Positions 24,242 to 33,748 are shown, counted from the first letter of the stretch. The stretch is 45,442 nucleotides of DNA from Pseudomonadota bacterium (GCA_021324135.1 JAJPJO010000327.1:1-45442); one strand, 5' to 3'. Notes: generated by a model not told the origin, from the sequence alone. Numbers and translations: made by a program.

Positions 24242-24976
24242 ATGTTTGACTATCAAGCCGGAGAAAAGTACAGATTGACGCTAATCATGGTTGGCATGGT
24301 CGGCGCCATGGTCGGCATGTTCTTCTCGACGCTGCTGTTGCAGCCGCCCGATCCGCGCCATACGGCGAGAGCCGCCGGTGCCGATCGGCAGCGCAAGCGC
24401 CACGCCATGTACAACGAACATGGCGATATGGTCGAAGATCCACGCGAAGCAGCCGCGGAGCAAGCCGGTCCCGGGGCCGTGCAAGCTGCCGGTGGCGCCA
24501 CCGCCAATGGTGCAGGGCGCGGAGTCGATCCGGCTGCCGCTCAAGCATCAGCGCCAGCCGCCGGCGTCATTCCCACAGATCAGGCCGCTGCCCAGAAACT
24601 GGTCGAGCAGTGGTTGCCGACCGCCTGGGATTTGAGCGCCGGGTCGGCATCGCAAAGCCAGGAGACAGCCATCTCGTACATGACCGCTGAATGCGCTGCA
24701 GCATACAGACAAAACGTTTGGACTCCTGACATGAAACAATCGATTGAACAGTCTGGTTTGCAGAGCACGTTTCAATATAATGTGATCCGGGTCGTCGGGA
24801 CAAAACCGGACGGCGCGGTAGTAGTTGCTGTTCAAGGCGAGCAGATCCTGCAAGTACCGGGCAAAGCTCCCAAGTCAAGACCAGTGAATCTCGAGTATCT
24901 CGTCAAACAGACGAGCCAGGGCATGAAAATTGCCGGCATCAGTGAGGCAAGCAATGAGAAACCTTATGGCTCCTGA
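24242..24976 (+). CDS. VirB8/TraE-like T4SS protein
   Basis: The protein has 244 residues. One N-terminal transmembrane helix (about 10-33) follows a short cytoplasmic tail, then an Ala, Gly and Pro-rich linker (about 35-110). The C-terminal domain of about 130 residues has the pattern of an NTF2-like VirB8 fold: helices near QKLVEQWLP and YMTAECAAAYRQNVW, then strands VVVAVQGEQIL, RPVNLEYLV and GMKIAGISE. This one-helix plus periplasmic NTF2-like layout is that of VirB8, TraE or TcpC. The call is from architecture and its place beside VirB4. AAGAGGT seven bases before the ATG overlaps the VirB4 stop, indicating coupled translation. Confidence 0.7.
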   Translation: MFDYQAGEKYRLTLIMVGMVGAMVGMFFSTLLLQPPDPRHTARAAGADRQRKRHAMYNEHGDMVEDPREAAAEQAGPGAVQAAGGATANGAGRGVDPAAAQASAPAAGVIPTDQAAAQKLVEQWLPTAWDLSAGSASQSQETAISYMTAECAAAYRQNVWTPDMKQSIEQSGLQSTFQYNVIRVVGTKPDGAVVVAVQGEQILQVPGKAPKSRPVNLEYLVKQTSQGMKIAGISEASNEKPYGS

Positions 24977-25054
24977 TGGCACGATGACACTATGAAAGGA
25001 TTGGTTGAGGCGTTGAGTTGTTATTTAGAAAAAAGTTGAGGCTCGGCTAGAAAA

Positions 25055-28000
25055 ATGGCTTACAAACAGCAGATCGATGATCGAGGACACCTCACCTGTT
25101 ACCGGGACACCGATACAGGTGAAATAATCACTATTAAAGAGTTCGAACGGCGCAATCAATTGCAAGCCATGATGCCGGGCACGTCCATGATGCCGAGCGG
25201 CGGAACGCTGATCGCGCCGGGCGGCATGCCGGCAGGCGGCATGATGCCAGCGCCTCAGGCGATGCCGTTGCAGTCCTATCCCGTCGCCGGGTCGAATCCC
25301 TATGGACCGGGAGCCGGTATTTCAGCAGATCAATCTCTCCAGCAGATGCAGATGCAACAGATGCAGCAAGCTCAATCAAGCTATGCTTCACCCGGTTCGA
25401 TGATGCCTCAACAAATGGGCGGGGCAATGCCTGGTACCATGCCCGGTGCAGCGCCAATGCAACCCGGAATGCCGCCGAGCGCCATGCCTCAAGGTGGCAG
25501 CCCGTTGATTCAACCGGGCGCTCAAGTTCTATCGCCGCAGCAAAACGCCAATCTTCCCGGCCTGCCTCAAGCGCCCACCGGACAGCCGATGGACGAATCA
25601 CTGGCACCAGGCGCGGTGCCACCGGGGGCGCAGCCCGGCATGGCGCCGGGCATTCCAGCCGGTGCAAAAGGAGCCATGGGCAAGAGCCTCCGCCTTGAGG
25701 GTGTCCAGAAGCCTCACCCGCAACAGCACGCTGAGAAAGCCGGTGCTCACCGCGGTCATGGTTTCCTCGATGCCACATCAATCGCCATCTTGTTGCCTAC
25801 ACTCGTTCTGCTGGCATTGATCATTGCCGCAGCGCATAAGAAGCGGCTTTTTCCCTGGCAGACGATAAGAACCTTCAACCCGCCATCCGGTATGATGACG
25901 CCTCGTGATTACGAGCGCTCTTATTTGTGCCCGCCAAACTTGCGCCGCCACGGCCGCGTCGGAAAGCGTAACCCGGAAGCGACGTGGAGTGTCGAGGACG
26001 GCGTCGTCGTTCCCTTCGGCTTCCTGGCCAGAACGCACTTGCCGATTACGATTCCGATGGGACGGCTGCCAAACAAGAACATGTTCATCGTAGCTCCGTC
26101 AGGTTCAGGTAAAACGACCTTGATGCGCGCCATAATCAAGTCATTGCTGGCCAAGCCCTGCGTCATCATCGCTCTTGAGGCAAAAGCAAACGATCCGAAC
26201 CTGGACGAGAAGAAAGAAGGCTTCAAGCACACGGTGTTGCCCGAGGCTCAGCATGCAGGTTTTTCCTGCCTTTACTTCAACCCGTTGGACGAAGATTCGG
26301 TGCACTGGAATCCACTCGATCTGGCACCAATCACGTTCGCATCATCCATCGTCCAAGACGTCAACTCCCTGGATGCTGAAGAGCAGCACTGGGCGGAGCG
26401 TGACATGGGCTACATCGAAGGTCTCGTTCAGCTTCTCAAATGGGGAGCGGTGCAGGTGATCGGTGAAGACGAGAACGGACAGGCCTCCGATCTCGAACAC
26501 CTGCCTTGCAACCCGCGCGGTCTCATGAAGCTCGTGAACAACCGGCGCAACATCGTCGAGTCTCTGCGCCAATTGAAAAACAATCCTGAGGTGAACGCGG
26601 CTGAGTTGAGCGAATTGACTCAACGACTCTCGTCAATTATACGTACCGACGCTGACTGGGATAAGAACATTCAAGGTGTCCGCGGTCGCTTGAGGATGTT
26701 TAAGAACCCGTACATTCTGCGCGTTACAGAGCAATCGAACATCGACATGCAGAGAGCCATGCACGAGCCGACAGTGCTCATCTTCGGTGCACCAGCATCG
26801 TTGGGTCCTGACGCTGAGTCACTGGCTGGTGTATTCGTCTATCAATTGCAACAAGCATTGCACACCAGATACGGTACTGCATCAGTTCTGCCGTTGTTTG
26901 CATTCTTCGATGAATATCAAACATTGAACATCGACCTGGCAGGCAGATTGTCAGCTATCGTCCGTGGTGCCAACGGCGGTCTTACAGTCATATTGCAGAA
27001 CGTTTCACAAATCGCCAGCGGCAGCCCAACGAAAGCCGAAGCTGAATTGAGAACGATCTTCTCCAACAGCGCCATTCGTGTTTGCTTGCACAACGCTGAT
27101 GAATTCACAGCGAAATTCTTCATGGAAGAAATTGGCAAGCACGCCGTCATCGTGCCCGGTATCGCCGACCACTACCAATCGACAGGCTTCGGTATATTCC
27201 CATCGAGTTGGAACAGAATCCACTCGCAACAAGTCGTGGCTCGTGTCGACTCAGACACGATCAAGCGCATGGAAAAACATCATGCCCTCGTCTATCTGGC
27301 ACCAGCAGGCGATCCCGAGTTTGGTGAAACGAAACCATTCATGGTCGACCTGAGAGGTATTGAAGAAATCGCCAGACTACACCTTTTGCACAACGTCACT
27401 GTGCGCCGTACGCCACCAGGTGCTGCTTCGGGCTCAATGCCGGATGCACCGCCTCCACATGGCGGACCGGGCGGCGGCGGCTCCCCGGCACTGGGTGGCG
27501 GCTCTCCGGCGAACAGCTTTATGCATGTTCCGAACACAGTCGATGCCATCAATGCTCACTTCGGCGAAGGAGCACCGGCAGGCGCAGATCCGTACATGGC
27601 AGCCGGACAAATGCCGGGCGTCGCTCCCGGCGTTGGACAAATGGCTGGCGCGGGTCAAATGGGCGCTCCAGGTCAGATGGCTGGTCCAGGTCAGATGGGT
27701 GCCGATCGCCAGATGGCTGGCGTCGCGCCGATGGGCTCTGCACAGATGACTGGCAGCAGAAGTCATGCCGGACAGCCCGAGGAATCCGGCTCAGAGAAGC
27801 AATCATTGAATCAGATTGCTCAGGTTGTCACACAAGGCGTGCAAAATGTCATCGGTCAATTCTTCGGAAAACCAAGACCGGAAACTAACAAACTGTTCAG
27901 TCGGGGCGAGGAAGAAGCGCGAGGTCCCATGGCTTTCGCCGCCGCTCCAGATGGCGCAGTGGATCTGGCAATGGCCGGCGAGATGATGAGGCAAACCGGC

Positions 28001-29239
28001 GGTGCATTCGGGGCTCGCTCCGATCAAGTCGCACCGGCACAAGGACAGCTTCCTGGCTTCGCTCAAACGCCGACCAGCCCTGAGTTCGTTGATTTAAATG
28101 TCGATTCTCCATATGCGATACAGCAATCTCAGTTTGCCGCACAACAAGCTGCTCAACAATCTCAATTGCCGCAGCAATCCCAATTTGCCCAGCAATCCCA
28201 ACTTGCGCAGCAATCCCAATTTGCCCAGCAGCAGTCTCAATTCGGGCAAGCTTCTGCACTTGCCGCTCAGCAATCTCCCTTTGCAGCCCAGGCAGCATCC
28301 TACGCTCAGCCGTCAGCTTCGGCGGCTCAGCAAGCCAGCTTCGTGGCTCAACAAGCTCAGCTCGCCTCGCAATCAGCTTATGCTCAGCAATCTTCACCAG
28401 CGCAAACCTCTGCGCAAGCCGCAGCGATGACAGCAGCGGCAATGGCAACCGCAGCCGCAGCAGCCGGAGCCGCAATTGGTGCAGCCGCTCAAACTGCCGA
28501 TCCGGCCAACAGGCTCTGCCCGCATTGCCAGAAGAAAGCAGGAAAGGGCAAGTTCTGCATCGAATGCGGTCAATTCATCGGCGCAGTCACTGCATCTGGT
28601 GCTGCCGGTACAGCTGGTCCAGCTGCCTCCGTCGGCACAATCGGTGCTACCGGCACATCTGCCGTGGATGGTGGAATGCACTCCCCGACAGCTTCTCTAG
28701 CGGGTGCCCTGCCAGGCGCGGCAATCACTCCGGTTACTGGAATGGCTCCAGGCGCAGCGATGGTCCCAGGCGCAGCGATGGTCCCAGGCGCGGCAATGAT
28801 CCCAGGCGCAGCACTCGGCTCAACGGAATCTCCTTCGGCTGGTTCAATGCACAATCCGATGCATGAGTCCCATCAAGAGACTCCTCAGATTGTCGGACCG
28901 ATGGGCTCGCGAGGCAATACAAACAAACCGCAACCACGCTACGGCGGCTTGGCCGTGACACCTCGCGACAGCATGCCCTCGAAAAAATCGACCATGATCG
29001 AATCGGCTCAACAAGCCAGTCCTTACAGCAATCAATCGGCTGTAGATCCCAGGCTGGCTGAAGGTACCGGCGGCGTGCAGGGCGCCGGACCGCTCTCTCA
29101 GCGGATAGCCATCGATCGCGAGCAGCAGCAACTACAGTCAGCAAGTCCCTACCAGCGCACTCCGGTGAAGAGCCTCAATCCTGACGTCAGCAAGTTCGGC
29201 TTCAATCAACAGTCGAGCAACGGCGGGGTCGAATTCTAA
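25055..29239 (+). CDS. VirD4/TraG-like T4SS coupling ATPase with long extensions
   Basis: A protein of 1,394 residues; VirD4/TraG proteins are usually 500-750. A Met, Pro and Gln-rich N-terminus (about 40-230) precedes a single transmembrane helix (about 245-262, SIAILLPTLVLLALIIAAA). The motor domain follows, with Walker A APSGSGKTT (347-355), the segment ALEAKANDPN, and Walker B FFDEYQ (Asp619). TraG/TraD-type sequence continues to about 790. The C-terminal 600 residues are low-complexity: Gly/Met repeats, Gln/Ser/Ala-rich repeats, a four-Cys zinc ribbon (CPHC, CIEC; about 1155-1175) and PGAAMVPGAAM repeats. It should recruit substrates to the channel as the system's coupling ATPase. It follows the VirB8-like gene by 78 bases and has a weak ribosome site. 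Confidence 0.85.
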   Translation: MAYKQQIDDRGHLTCYRDTDTGEIITIKEFERRNQLQAMMPGTSMMPSGGTLIAPGGMPAGGMMPAPQAMPLQSYPVAGSNPYGPGAGISADQSLQQMQMQQMQQAQSSYASPGSMMPQQMGGAMPGTMPGAAPMQPGMPPSAMPQGGSPLIQPGAQVLSPQQNANLPGLPQAPTGQPMDESLAPGAVPPGAQPGMAPGIPAGAKGAMGKSLRLEGVQKPHPQQHAEKAGAHRGHGFLDATSIAILLPTLVLLALIIAAAHKKRLFPWQTIRTFNPPSGMMTPRDYERSYLCPPNLRRHGRVGKRNPEATWSVEDGVVVPFGFLARTHLPITIPMGRLPNKNMFIVAPSGSGKTTLMRAIIKSLLAKPCVIIALEAKANDPNLDEKKEGFKHTVLPEAQHAGFSCLYFNPLDEDSVHWNPLDLAPITFASSIVQDVNSLDAEEQHWAERDMGYIEGLVQLLKWGAVQVIGEDENGQASDLEHLPCNPRGLMKLVNNRRNIVESLRQLKNNPEVNAAELSELTQRLSSIIRTDADWDKNIQGVRGRLRMFKNPYILRVTEQSNIDMQRAMHEPTVLIFGAPASLGPDAESLAGVFVYQLQQALHTRYGTASVLPLFAFFDEYQTLNIDLAGRLSAIVRGANGGLTVILQNVSQIASGSPTKAEAELRTIFSNSAIRVCLHNADEFTAKFFMEEIGKHAVIVPGIADHYQSTGFGIFPSSWNRIHSQQVVARVDSDTIKRMEKHHALVYLAPAGDPEFGETKPFMVDLRGIEEIARLHLLHNVTVRRTPPGAASGSMPDAPPPHGGPGGGGSPALGGGSPANSFMHVPNTVDAINAHFGEGAPAGADPYMAAGQMPGVAPGVGQMAGAGQMGAPGQMAGPGQMGADRQMAGVAPMGSAQMTGSRSHAGQPEESGSEKQSLNQIAQVVTQGVQNVIGQFFGKPRPETNKLFSRGEEEARGPMAFAAAPDGAVDLAMAGEMMRQTGGAFGARSDQVAPAQGQLPGFAQTPTSPEFVDLNVDSPYAIQQSQFAAQQAAQQSQLPQQSQFAQQSQLAQQSQFAQQQSQFGQASALAAQQSPFAAQAASYAQPSASAAQQASFVAQQAQLASQSAYAQQSSPAQTSAQAAAMTAAAMATAAAAAGAAIGAAAQTADPANRLCPHCQKKAGKGKFCIECGQFIGAVTASGAAGTAGPAASVGTIGATGTSAVDGGMHSPTASLAGALPGAAITPVTGMAPGAAMVPGAAMVPGAAMIPGAALGSTESPSAGSMHNPMHESHQETPQIVGPMGSRGNTNKPQPRYGGLAVTPRDSMPSKKSTMIESAQQASPYSNQSAVDPRLAEGTGGVQGAGPLSQRIAIDREQQQLQSASPYQRTPVKSLNPDVSKFGFNQQSSNGGVEF
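28110..28820 (+). repeat. Low-complexity coding repeats in the coupling ATPase
   Basis: From 28110 to about 28260 the gene repeats a CAGCAATCCCAATTTGCC-type unit, encoding QQSQFA/L blocks. From about 28745 to 28815 a run of 18-base units encodes PGAAMV four times. Between them lies the four-Cys zinc ribbon. Confidence 0.75.
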
Positions 29240-29673
29240 ATAAACAGCGCGATCAGGGTATTGCCCAGAAACGCTTATGTTGTTGTGACGATTACGTCAA
29301 ACACGCAAAAACGGCAGATGCAAAGCGAGCCTGGAACCCCTTGCCTGTCGGCTGTTTCCAGGTCTCTATTTTGGCAGGTTGTCAATCCACTTTGATCTAA
29401 TCGTCATAAGAACCTAAGGAGAAAATCGGCCCTCCCAATTTGCCCGTAGATCCTACATGTTCGGCTTTTTGACCGAAGCGGCACCTTCTTGCATTTATGG
29501 GTCGTTCGTTTCTGATCGTGGTTGTTTTTGACAATTCTGGTCTACAATTTATTTACGGGGTATAAATTCGGCACCCAAAACTCCTACGAAAGCTTGTCGG
29601 AGCCAAACTCCCCCCTTACCCGTCCGTCGATCTGATCACGCCTATAGATCTGATAAGTTTGGAGTCCAGGTAG
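29240..29673. other. Intergenic region after the coupling ATPase
   Basis: About 430 bases without a gene. A hairpin with stem CCTGGAA (29331-29337) and TTCCAGG (29357-29363), followed by TCTCTATTTT, may end the T4SS transcript. Further on are a TTGACA (near 29528) without a well-spaced -10, a small hairpin (AATTTAT and ATAAATT), and GATCTGAT as two direct repeats near 29630 and 29648. Any of these could control the next gene. Confidence 0.45.
29331..29373 (+). terminator. Possible terminator after the T4SS operon
   Basis: A 7-bp perfect stem (CCTGGAA and TTCCAGG) surrounds a 19-base loop that can itself fold (GCC and GGC). The sequence after it is T-rich but broken (TCTCTATTTT). The long loop makes this a weak candidate. 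Confidence 0.3.
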
Positions 29674-30498
29674 TTGAGAACCATAATTGAAAAAAGCGGT
29701 CGCGCAAAAATGCGCAAGAAATCACTCGTATTGATGGAGCGTGATCTGCAAGCGCTGTTGCAACTTTATTTGCACAGAACCATTACATCTACTCAGTTGG
29801 CGCGTTTGTGTTTTAGCGATATCAGTTATGAAACCGCAAGGAAACGTTTGAGACGTTTGCAACAAGCCGGATTTACAGGATGCTCCTCGAGCGGTCGCAT
29901 GGAAGGGCGAGGGCGACCGGAGCTGATTTATTTCCTTACCACTGCCGGTGCTAAAGCACTCGAACAACATAAAGGCGTTTCCTGGGAAGAGATCCCGACC
30001 GGTCCGCCTCATACCTACCACAAGGAGCATTTTCTCCGCCTTGTCGATGTTCGGCTGGCCTTAGCCGCCGCCCAATGCGAGACTGTCATCGAGGAACTCG
30101 ACTTCACGACCGGACGGGAATTCTGGAAAGAGCTTTCCGGCGACATCGTATATGGTGCCGAACAAGCCGATGCAACCATTTCATTTCGTTATCCGGGAAG
30201 CGATAACATCCGGGTTTTGCTCGAGATAGACACGGGAAACTTCAGGCAAACGAGACATTGGGATCCAAAGATTCGCGCCTTCCTCAAAACCGGCTACCCG
30301 ATTTGGGTTGTGACTGGCAGTGCGCCGAGAATTATCACTCTGCAAAAATGGACCCAGCCGCTCCTCGAGGAGGCCGGTGTCGGACCAGGCAAATGCGTGT
30401 TTGCGGTCTACGATGATCTGATTGACAAGGGGATCTTTGGGGCGGTTTGGCAACGCACCGATGGTAGTATCACCGATCTGAGACCGAAGTTGTCTTAG
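29674..30498 (+). CDS. Replication-relaxation-like winged-helix protein
   Basis: The protein has 274 residues. A winged-helix N-terminus (about 20-90) has a helix-turn-helix region ([21 protein letters not shown] in part) and the wing [17 protein letters not shown]. The C-terminal domain contains the patterns [21 protein letters not shown] and [10 protein letters not shown]. Together these match the replication-relaxation family (Replic_Relax), found on plasmids and conjugative elements near coupling ATPases. A role in relaxosome formation or transfer regulation is inferred. TTG 29674 is chosen, with GGAG and AGGT upstream; ATG 29710 is possible but has no ribosome site. Its last 29 bases overlap the end of the converging ABC ATPase gene. 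Confidence 0.75.
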   Translation: MRTIIEKSGRAKMRKKSLVLMERDLQALLQLYLHRTITSTQLARLCFSDISYETARKRLRRLQQAGFTGCSSSGRMEGRGRPELIYFLTTAGAKALEQHKGVSWEEIPTGPPHTYHKEHFLRLVDVRLALAAAQCETVIEELDFTTGREFWKELSGDIVYGAEQADATISFRYPGSDNIRVLLEIDTGNFRQTRHWDPKIRAFLKTGYPIWVVTGSAPRIITLQKWTQPLLEEAGVGPGKCVFAVYDDLIDKGIFGAVWQRTDGSITDLRPKLS

Positions 30499-31537
30499 AG
30501 GGTAAGAGCTTTTCAGCGAAGTGGCAGGCGGAGAAATGTCCGGGTGTAATTTCGCGCAAGGCGGGCTCCTCGGACTTGCACCTTTCTTCTGCCAGCGGAC
30601 AACGAGTGTGGAAGCGACAACCAGAAGGCGGATTGGCCGGGCTCGGCAAGTCTCCGGCCAGAATAATTCTCTGGCTGCGGTTGTAATCCGGATCGGGAAC
30701 CGGCGCCGCCGAGATTAGAGCCTGGGAATAGGGGTGAAGCGGCGTTTCATACACCTGGTCGCACTCACCGATCTCGACAATCTTGCCCAGGTACATGACG
30801 GCAATACGATCGCTGATGTAACGCACGACGTCGAGGTTGTGCGCGATGAACAGGTAAGTCAATTTGAAGTCTGATTTGAGATCGATCAGCAGGTTCAAAA
30901 TCTGCGCCTGAACACTTACATCTAAGGCTGAAACAGGCTCATCAGCAACAATCATTTTGGGGCGCAGGGCGAGCGCTCGGGCGATTCCGACACGTTGCCT
31001 TTGCCCGCCTGAAAATTCGTGCGGGTATCGATCTGCCATTGCCTTTGAGAGTCCAACCAGATCGAGCAGCCCCAGCACGCGATCGCGCAATTCGGATCCC
31101 TGAGCCATCTTGTGAACCTCAAGCGGTTCCTCGATGATCTGGCGGATGGTCATGCGCGGATCGAGACTGGCATAAGGATTTTGAAAAACCATCTGCATCT
31201 GGCGGCGGAGCTCCTTCATCTCTTTGTCAGATGAAGCAAGCACATCTTTGTTTTGGAACATGACGCTGCCGGAAGAGGCGGGCAGCAATCTGAGCATGAC
31301 CCGTCCAAGCGTCGATTTACCGCAGCCGGATTCACCGACCAAGCCAAGCGTTTCGCCCTCGCGAACCGATAGATCGACGCCGTCGATGGCTCGAACAGCG
31401 CCCACTTGCCGATTGAGGAAACCCTTCTTGATTGGAAAGTGCTTTTTGAGCGCCGTGACTCTTGCCAGTTCAGGCTGCGCTTTCAGTCCCTCTTTCGTTC
31501 TCTCTTGCAATCCGTTGCTCAGTTGACCAATCTCCAT
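30470..31537 (-). CDS. Oligopeptide ABC transporter ATP-binding protein, OppF/DppF type
   Basis: The 355-residue cytoplasmic ATPase should energise uptake of peptides or similar substrates. It has Walker [10 protein letters not shown], a Q loop ([11 protein letters not shown]), the signature FSGGQRQR, Walker B ([12 protein letters not shown]) and the switch His (IAHNL). The C-terminal oligopeptide-transporter extension includes the CRFHTRCP Cys motif, typical of OppD/OppF and DppD/DppF. Length is normal. GAGG four bases before the ATG supports the start. No permease, binding protein or partner ATPase gene is adjacent, which is unusual. It could serve a transporter encoded elsewhere. Confidence 0.9.
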   Translation of the reverse strand: MEIGQLSNGLQERTKEGLKAQPELARVTALKKHFPIKKGFLNRQVGAVRAIDGVDLSVREGETLGLVGESGCGKSTLGRVMLRLLPASSGSVMFQNKDVLASSDKEMKELRRQMQMVFQNPYASLDPRMTIRQIIEEPLEVHKMAQGSELRDRVLGLLDLVGLSKAMADRYPHEFSGGQRQRVGIARALALRPKMIVADEPVSALDVSVQAQILNLLIDLKSDFKLTYLFIAHNLDVVRYISDRIAVMYLGKIVEIGECDQVYETPLHPYSQALISAAPVPDPDYNRSQRIILAGDLPSPANPPSGCRFHTRCPLAEERCKSEEPALREITPGHFSACHFAEKLLPSKTTSVSDR

Positions 31538-31632
31538 TGCCTCAGCCCATCAAGCGCGCACCAGCAATAGAGCGGGCTCTGACGCAGGACTTCCTGCCAT
31601 GGTACGGCAAGACCAGAGATTGATTCTAGCAA

Positions 31633-32004
31633 TTATGAAAGTTTGACGCTCAACTGGCTCAGTTGCTTGGCAAGGAACTCAACCAGAATGCCAAGAGTGC
31701 TCGATGGTTTTTGCTGCTCGATCGAAGCCCATCCATTTTTCAACTCGGAGCTGTTTTCAAGTTTCGTGATCTTGCGCCGAACCCCGTATCGCGAACTTCT
31801 CAGGATGGTCTCGCTTGGGTGCGCGCGCTTCGCTCTTTTCAAAGTTGTCTGCTGGAAGGCACCATGCTCGGTACCATCATTGAGTGGATAGTAACCCCAG
31901 ATATCTTCCTTTATCTCGAAGGGCCTCGGCTCTCTGAGGAAGATGTAGTAGTACACGGAGGAGAGGAGAATCACTTCGAATGCAATTAACAGATAGGCGA
32001 ACAT
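31633..32004 (-). CDS. Small membrane-anchored protein, unknown
   Basis: The protein has 123 residues, with one N-terminal transmembrane helix (about 3-22, AYLLIAFEVILLSSVYYYIF). A basic, polar tail follows with no motif I recognise. The ATG at 32004 has a strong ribosome site (AGGAGG, 32010-32015, five bases away), which makes it a credible gene despite its size. It lies 95 bases upstream of the ABC ATPase on the same strand, so co-transcription is possible. Confidence 0.65.
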   Translation of the reverse strand: MFAYLLIAFEVILLSSVYYYIFLREPRPFEIKEDIWGYYPLNDGTEHGAFQQTTLKRAKRAHPSETILRSSRYGVRRKITKLENSSELKNGWASIEQQKPSSTLGILVEFLAKQLSQLSVKLS

Positions 32005-32340
32005 AACCGCCTCCTAAGGCATAGAGCCTTTGCGGGTTTCCAAAATTAACGGATGACGGACGGGTCGAAGGGTTTTGCTAGAGCGATGTCATTAGATCGG
32101 CGTGGGGGTCAGGATCGATGTAGGACTTTTTGGAAATATCTTAACCTTCGAAAACATTCTAACGAAACATTACAGAAAATCTACGGCTTTTAATAATTTT
32201 CCTCGATGTCAAGCGATTAATTCTAAAAGCCGCTATGCAAGTCAGAGCAAGAGAAACGGCGGAAAGCAGCCCTGCTGATGCATATAGGGTTTTCCCACCT
32301 TCCAAAAATCTTTAGATTTGTAATGGTGTCATATATGATG
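32005..32340. other. AT-rich intergenic region
   Basis: About 335 bases upstream of the small membrane protein, AT-rich compared with the neighbouring genes. It holds the ribosome site of that gene and a minus-strand TTGACA near 32211 with no well-placed -10. I see no gene or clear repeat. Confidence 0.4.
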
Positions 32341-32613
32341 TCAAGCAAGATTCCCGCCTCGTTTTTCTTCCTGTACATTTGGCTCTGCATTTGTCGGCTT
32401 GGCTGGCCTTGGTCTACACTTTATGTCGCGCTCTGCGCTCAATGCAATTACTAAGATCAAAAACGCGTTTAGCAAAAAACCGCATGCCACCGCAAAAGAG
32501 ATCGGATCGAAATCAATATAAGAACGCCCTTGATAGCGACCTTGTTCAACTGAGGTCCCTATGCAGGTAAGTAATGTTGCCGTTGTCGGCGCCGGAACAA
32601 TGGGTGCATCCAT
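32341..32613 (-). CDS. Doubtful small membrane protein
   Basis: An open frame of 90 codons with a plausible transmembrane helix (VACGFLLNAFLILVIALSA) and a basic C-terminus. Its ATG lies inside, and antisense to, the start of the dehydrogenase gene, where no ribosome site is seen, so the true start, if any, would be an internal GTG (near the VACG). The hydrophobic segment followed by positive charges is the only argument for it. It may be chance. Confidence 0.3.
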   Translation of the reverse strand: MDAPIVPAPTTATLLTCIGTSVEQGRYQGRSYIDFDPISFAVACGFLLNAFLILVIALSAERDIKCRPRPAKPTNAEPNVQEEKRGGNLA

Positions 32614-33748
32614 CGCCGTTGCTCTGGCGATGCGCGGTTATCCCGTAATCGTCAAAGAAGCCACCGACGAGCTGCTTGAAAAGGGGCTCGCGAACATTGA
32701 AAAGCTGAACAAGAAGCGCATCGAGAAAGGCGGCAATCCGGAGCATATACAAGAGGAACGCAATCGCATAGAAGGTACGACCAGCTATGCGAAGTTCGCC
32801 GATATAGATCTGGTGATCGAAGCGGTGCCGGAGAATATAGATATAAAAAGATCGGTGTTCGAGGATCTCGATGAATATACAAACGTCAACGCGATTCTTG
32901 CAAGCAACACATCCAGCCTGCCGATTACTCAGATTGGCGCCTTCACGCGCCGCCCCGATAAGGTTGTCGGACTGCATTTTTTCAACCCGGCTCACCTGAT
33001 GAGATTGGTGGAAGTGATACCAGGTTTGGAGACTTCGACTGACACAGTCGAGACTTGCCTGCAATTTGCACAATCGCTGGACAAACTGGCGGTGCGGGTG
33101 GACGAATGCGCTTCATTCCTCGTCAATCGACTGCTGGGGCGCTATATGAACGAGGCACTCTTCTGCTTGCAAGAGGGCCTGGCGGGCATCGAGGAAATCG
33201 ACAACGCCGCTCGCGAGTTTGTCGTTCCTGTAGGACCGCTTGCCCTGCGCGATATGAACGGCGCAGATATCGGACTGGCTGTGGCAAAGTTCAATTACCA
33301 GGAGTATGGCGAACGATTTACGCCGCCGGCGATTCTTTCAGAAATGGTCGATGCCAACATGCTCGGGCGAAAAACCGGCGCCGGATTCTACCTTTACGAC
33401 GAGAAAAGCGGGCAGAAGCAAGGACCCAACCCGCGGGTCGCCGAATTACTCAAGTCGCTCAAAACTGAGAAGAAGAGCGATTCCTTCAAAGTCGAGCGCC
33501 TTTTCCTGCCGATGATCAACGAGGCTTTCATCGCTTTGCAGGAACGCGTCTGTGCAGCCGAAGACCTCGATCCTGCATTGATGGCTGGGCTCGGAATGCG
33601 CCGCGGACCTCTTACAATCGCAGCCGACATCGGACTGAAGGAATGCCTGGAGATGCTGGAGGATCTGCACAAGACTTACGGCGAGCGCTTCAGACCGGCG
33701 CCTTTGCTGAAACGCCACGTCTGGGCGCGGCGCCTGTCCGTTTTATAG
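32561..33748 (+). CDS. 3-Hydroxyacyl-CoA dehydrogenase
   Basis: The 395-residue cytoplasmic enzyme oxidises 3-hydroxyacyl-CoA to 3-ketoacyl-CoA with NAD, or catalyses the reverse in butyrate-type pathways. The N-terminal Rossmann fold has GAGTMG (10-15) and Glu87 in IEAVPE. The catalytic His139 lies in HFFNP. Two C-terminal 3HCDH domains follow, with VNRLLGRYMNEA and MNGADIGL, then LGRKTGAGFY, and the second copy from about 310. There is no enoyl-CoA hydratase domain, so it is the monofunctional form with a duplicated C-terminal domain. TGAGG before the ATG serves as ribosome site. No other beta-oxidation gene is adjacent. FadB-type or Hbd-type use cannot be decided here. Confidence 0.9.
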   Translation: MQVSNVAVVGAGTMGASIAVALAMRGYPVIVKEATDELLEKGLANIEKLNKKRIEKGGNPEHIQEERNRIEGTTSYAKFADIDLVIEAVPENIDIKRSVFEDLDEYTNVNAILASNTSSLPITQIGAFTRRPDKVVGLHFFNPAHLMRLVEVIPGLETSTDTVETCLQFAQSLDKLAVRVDECASFLVNRLLGRYMNEALFCLQEGLAGIEEIDNAAREFVVPVGPLALRDMNGADIGLAVAKFNYQEYGERFTPPAILSEMVDANMLGRKTGAGFYLYDEKSGQKQGPNPRVAELLKSLKTEKKSDSFKVERLFLPMINEAFIALQERVCAAEDLDPALMAGLGMRRGPLTIAADIGLKECLEMLEDLHKTYGERFRPAPLLKRHVWARRLSVL

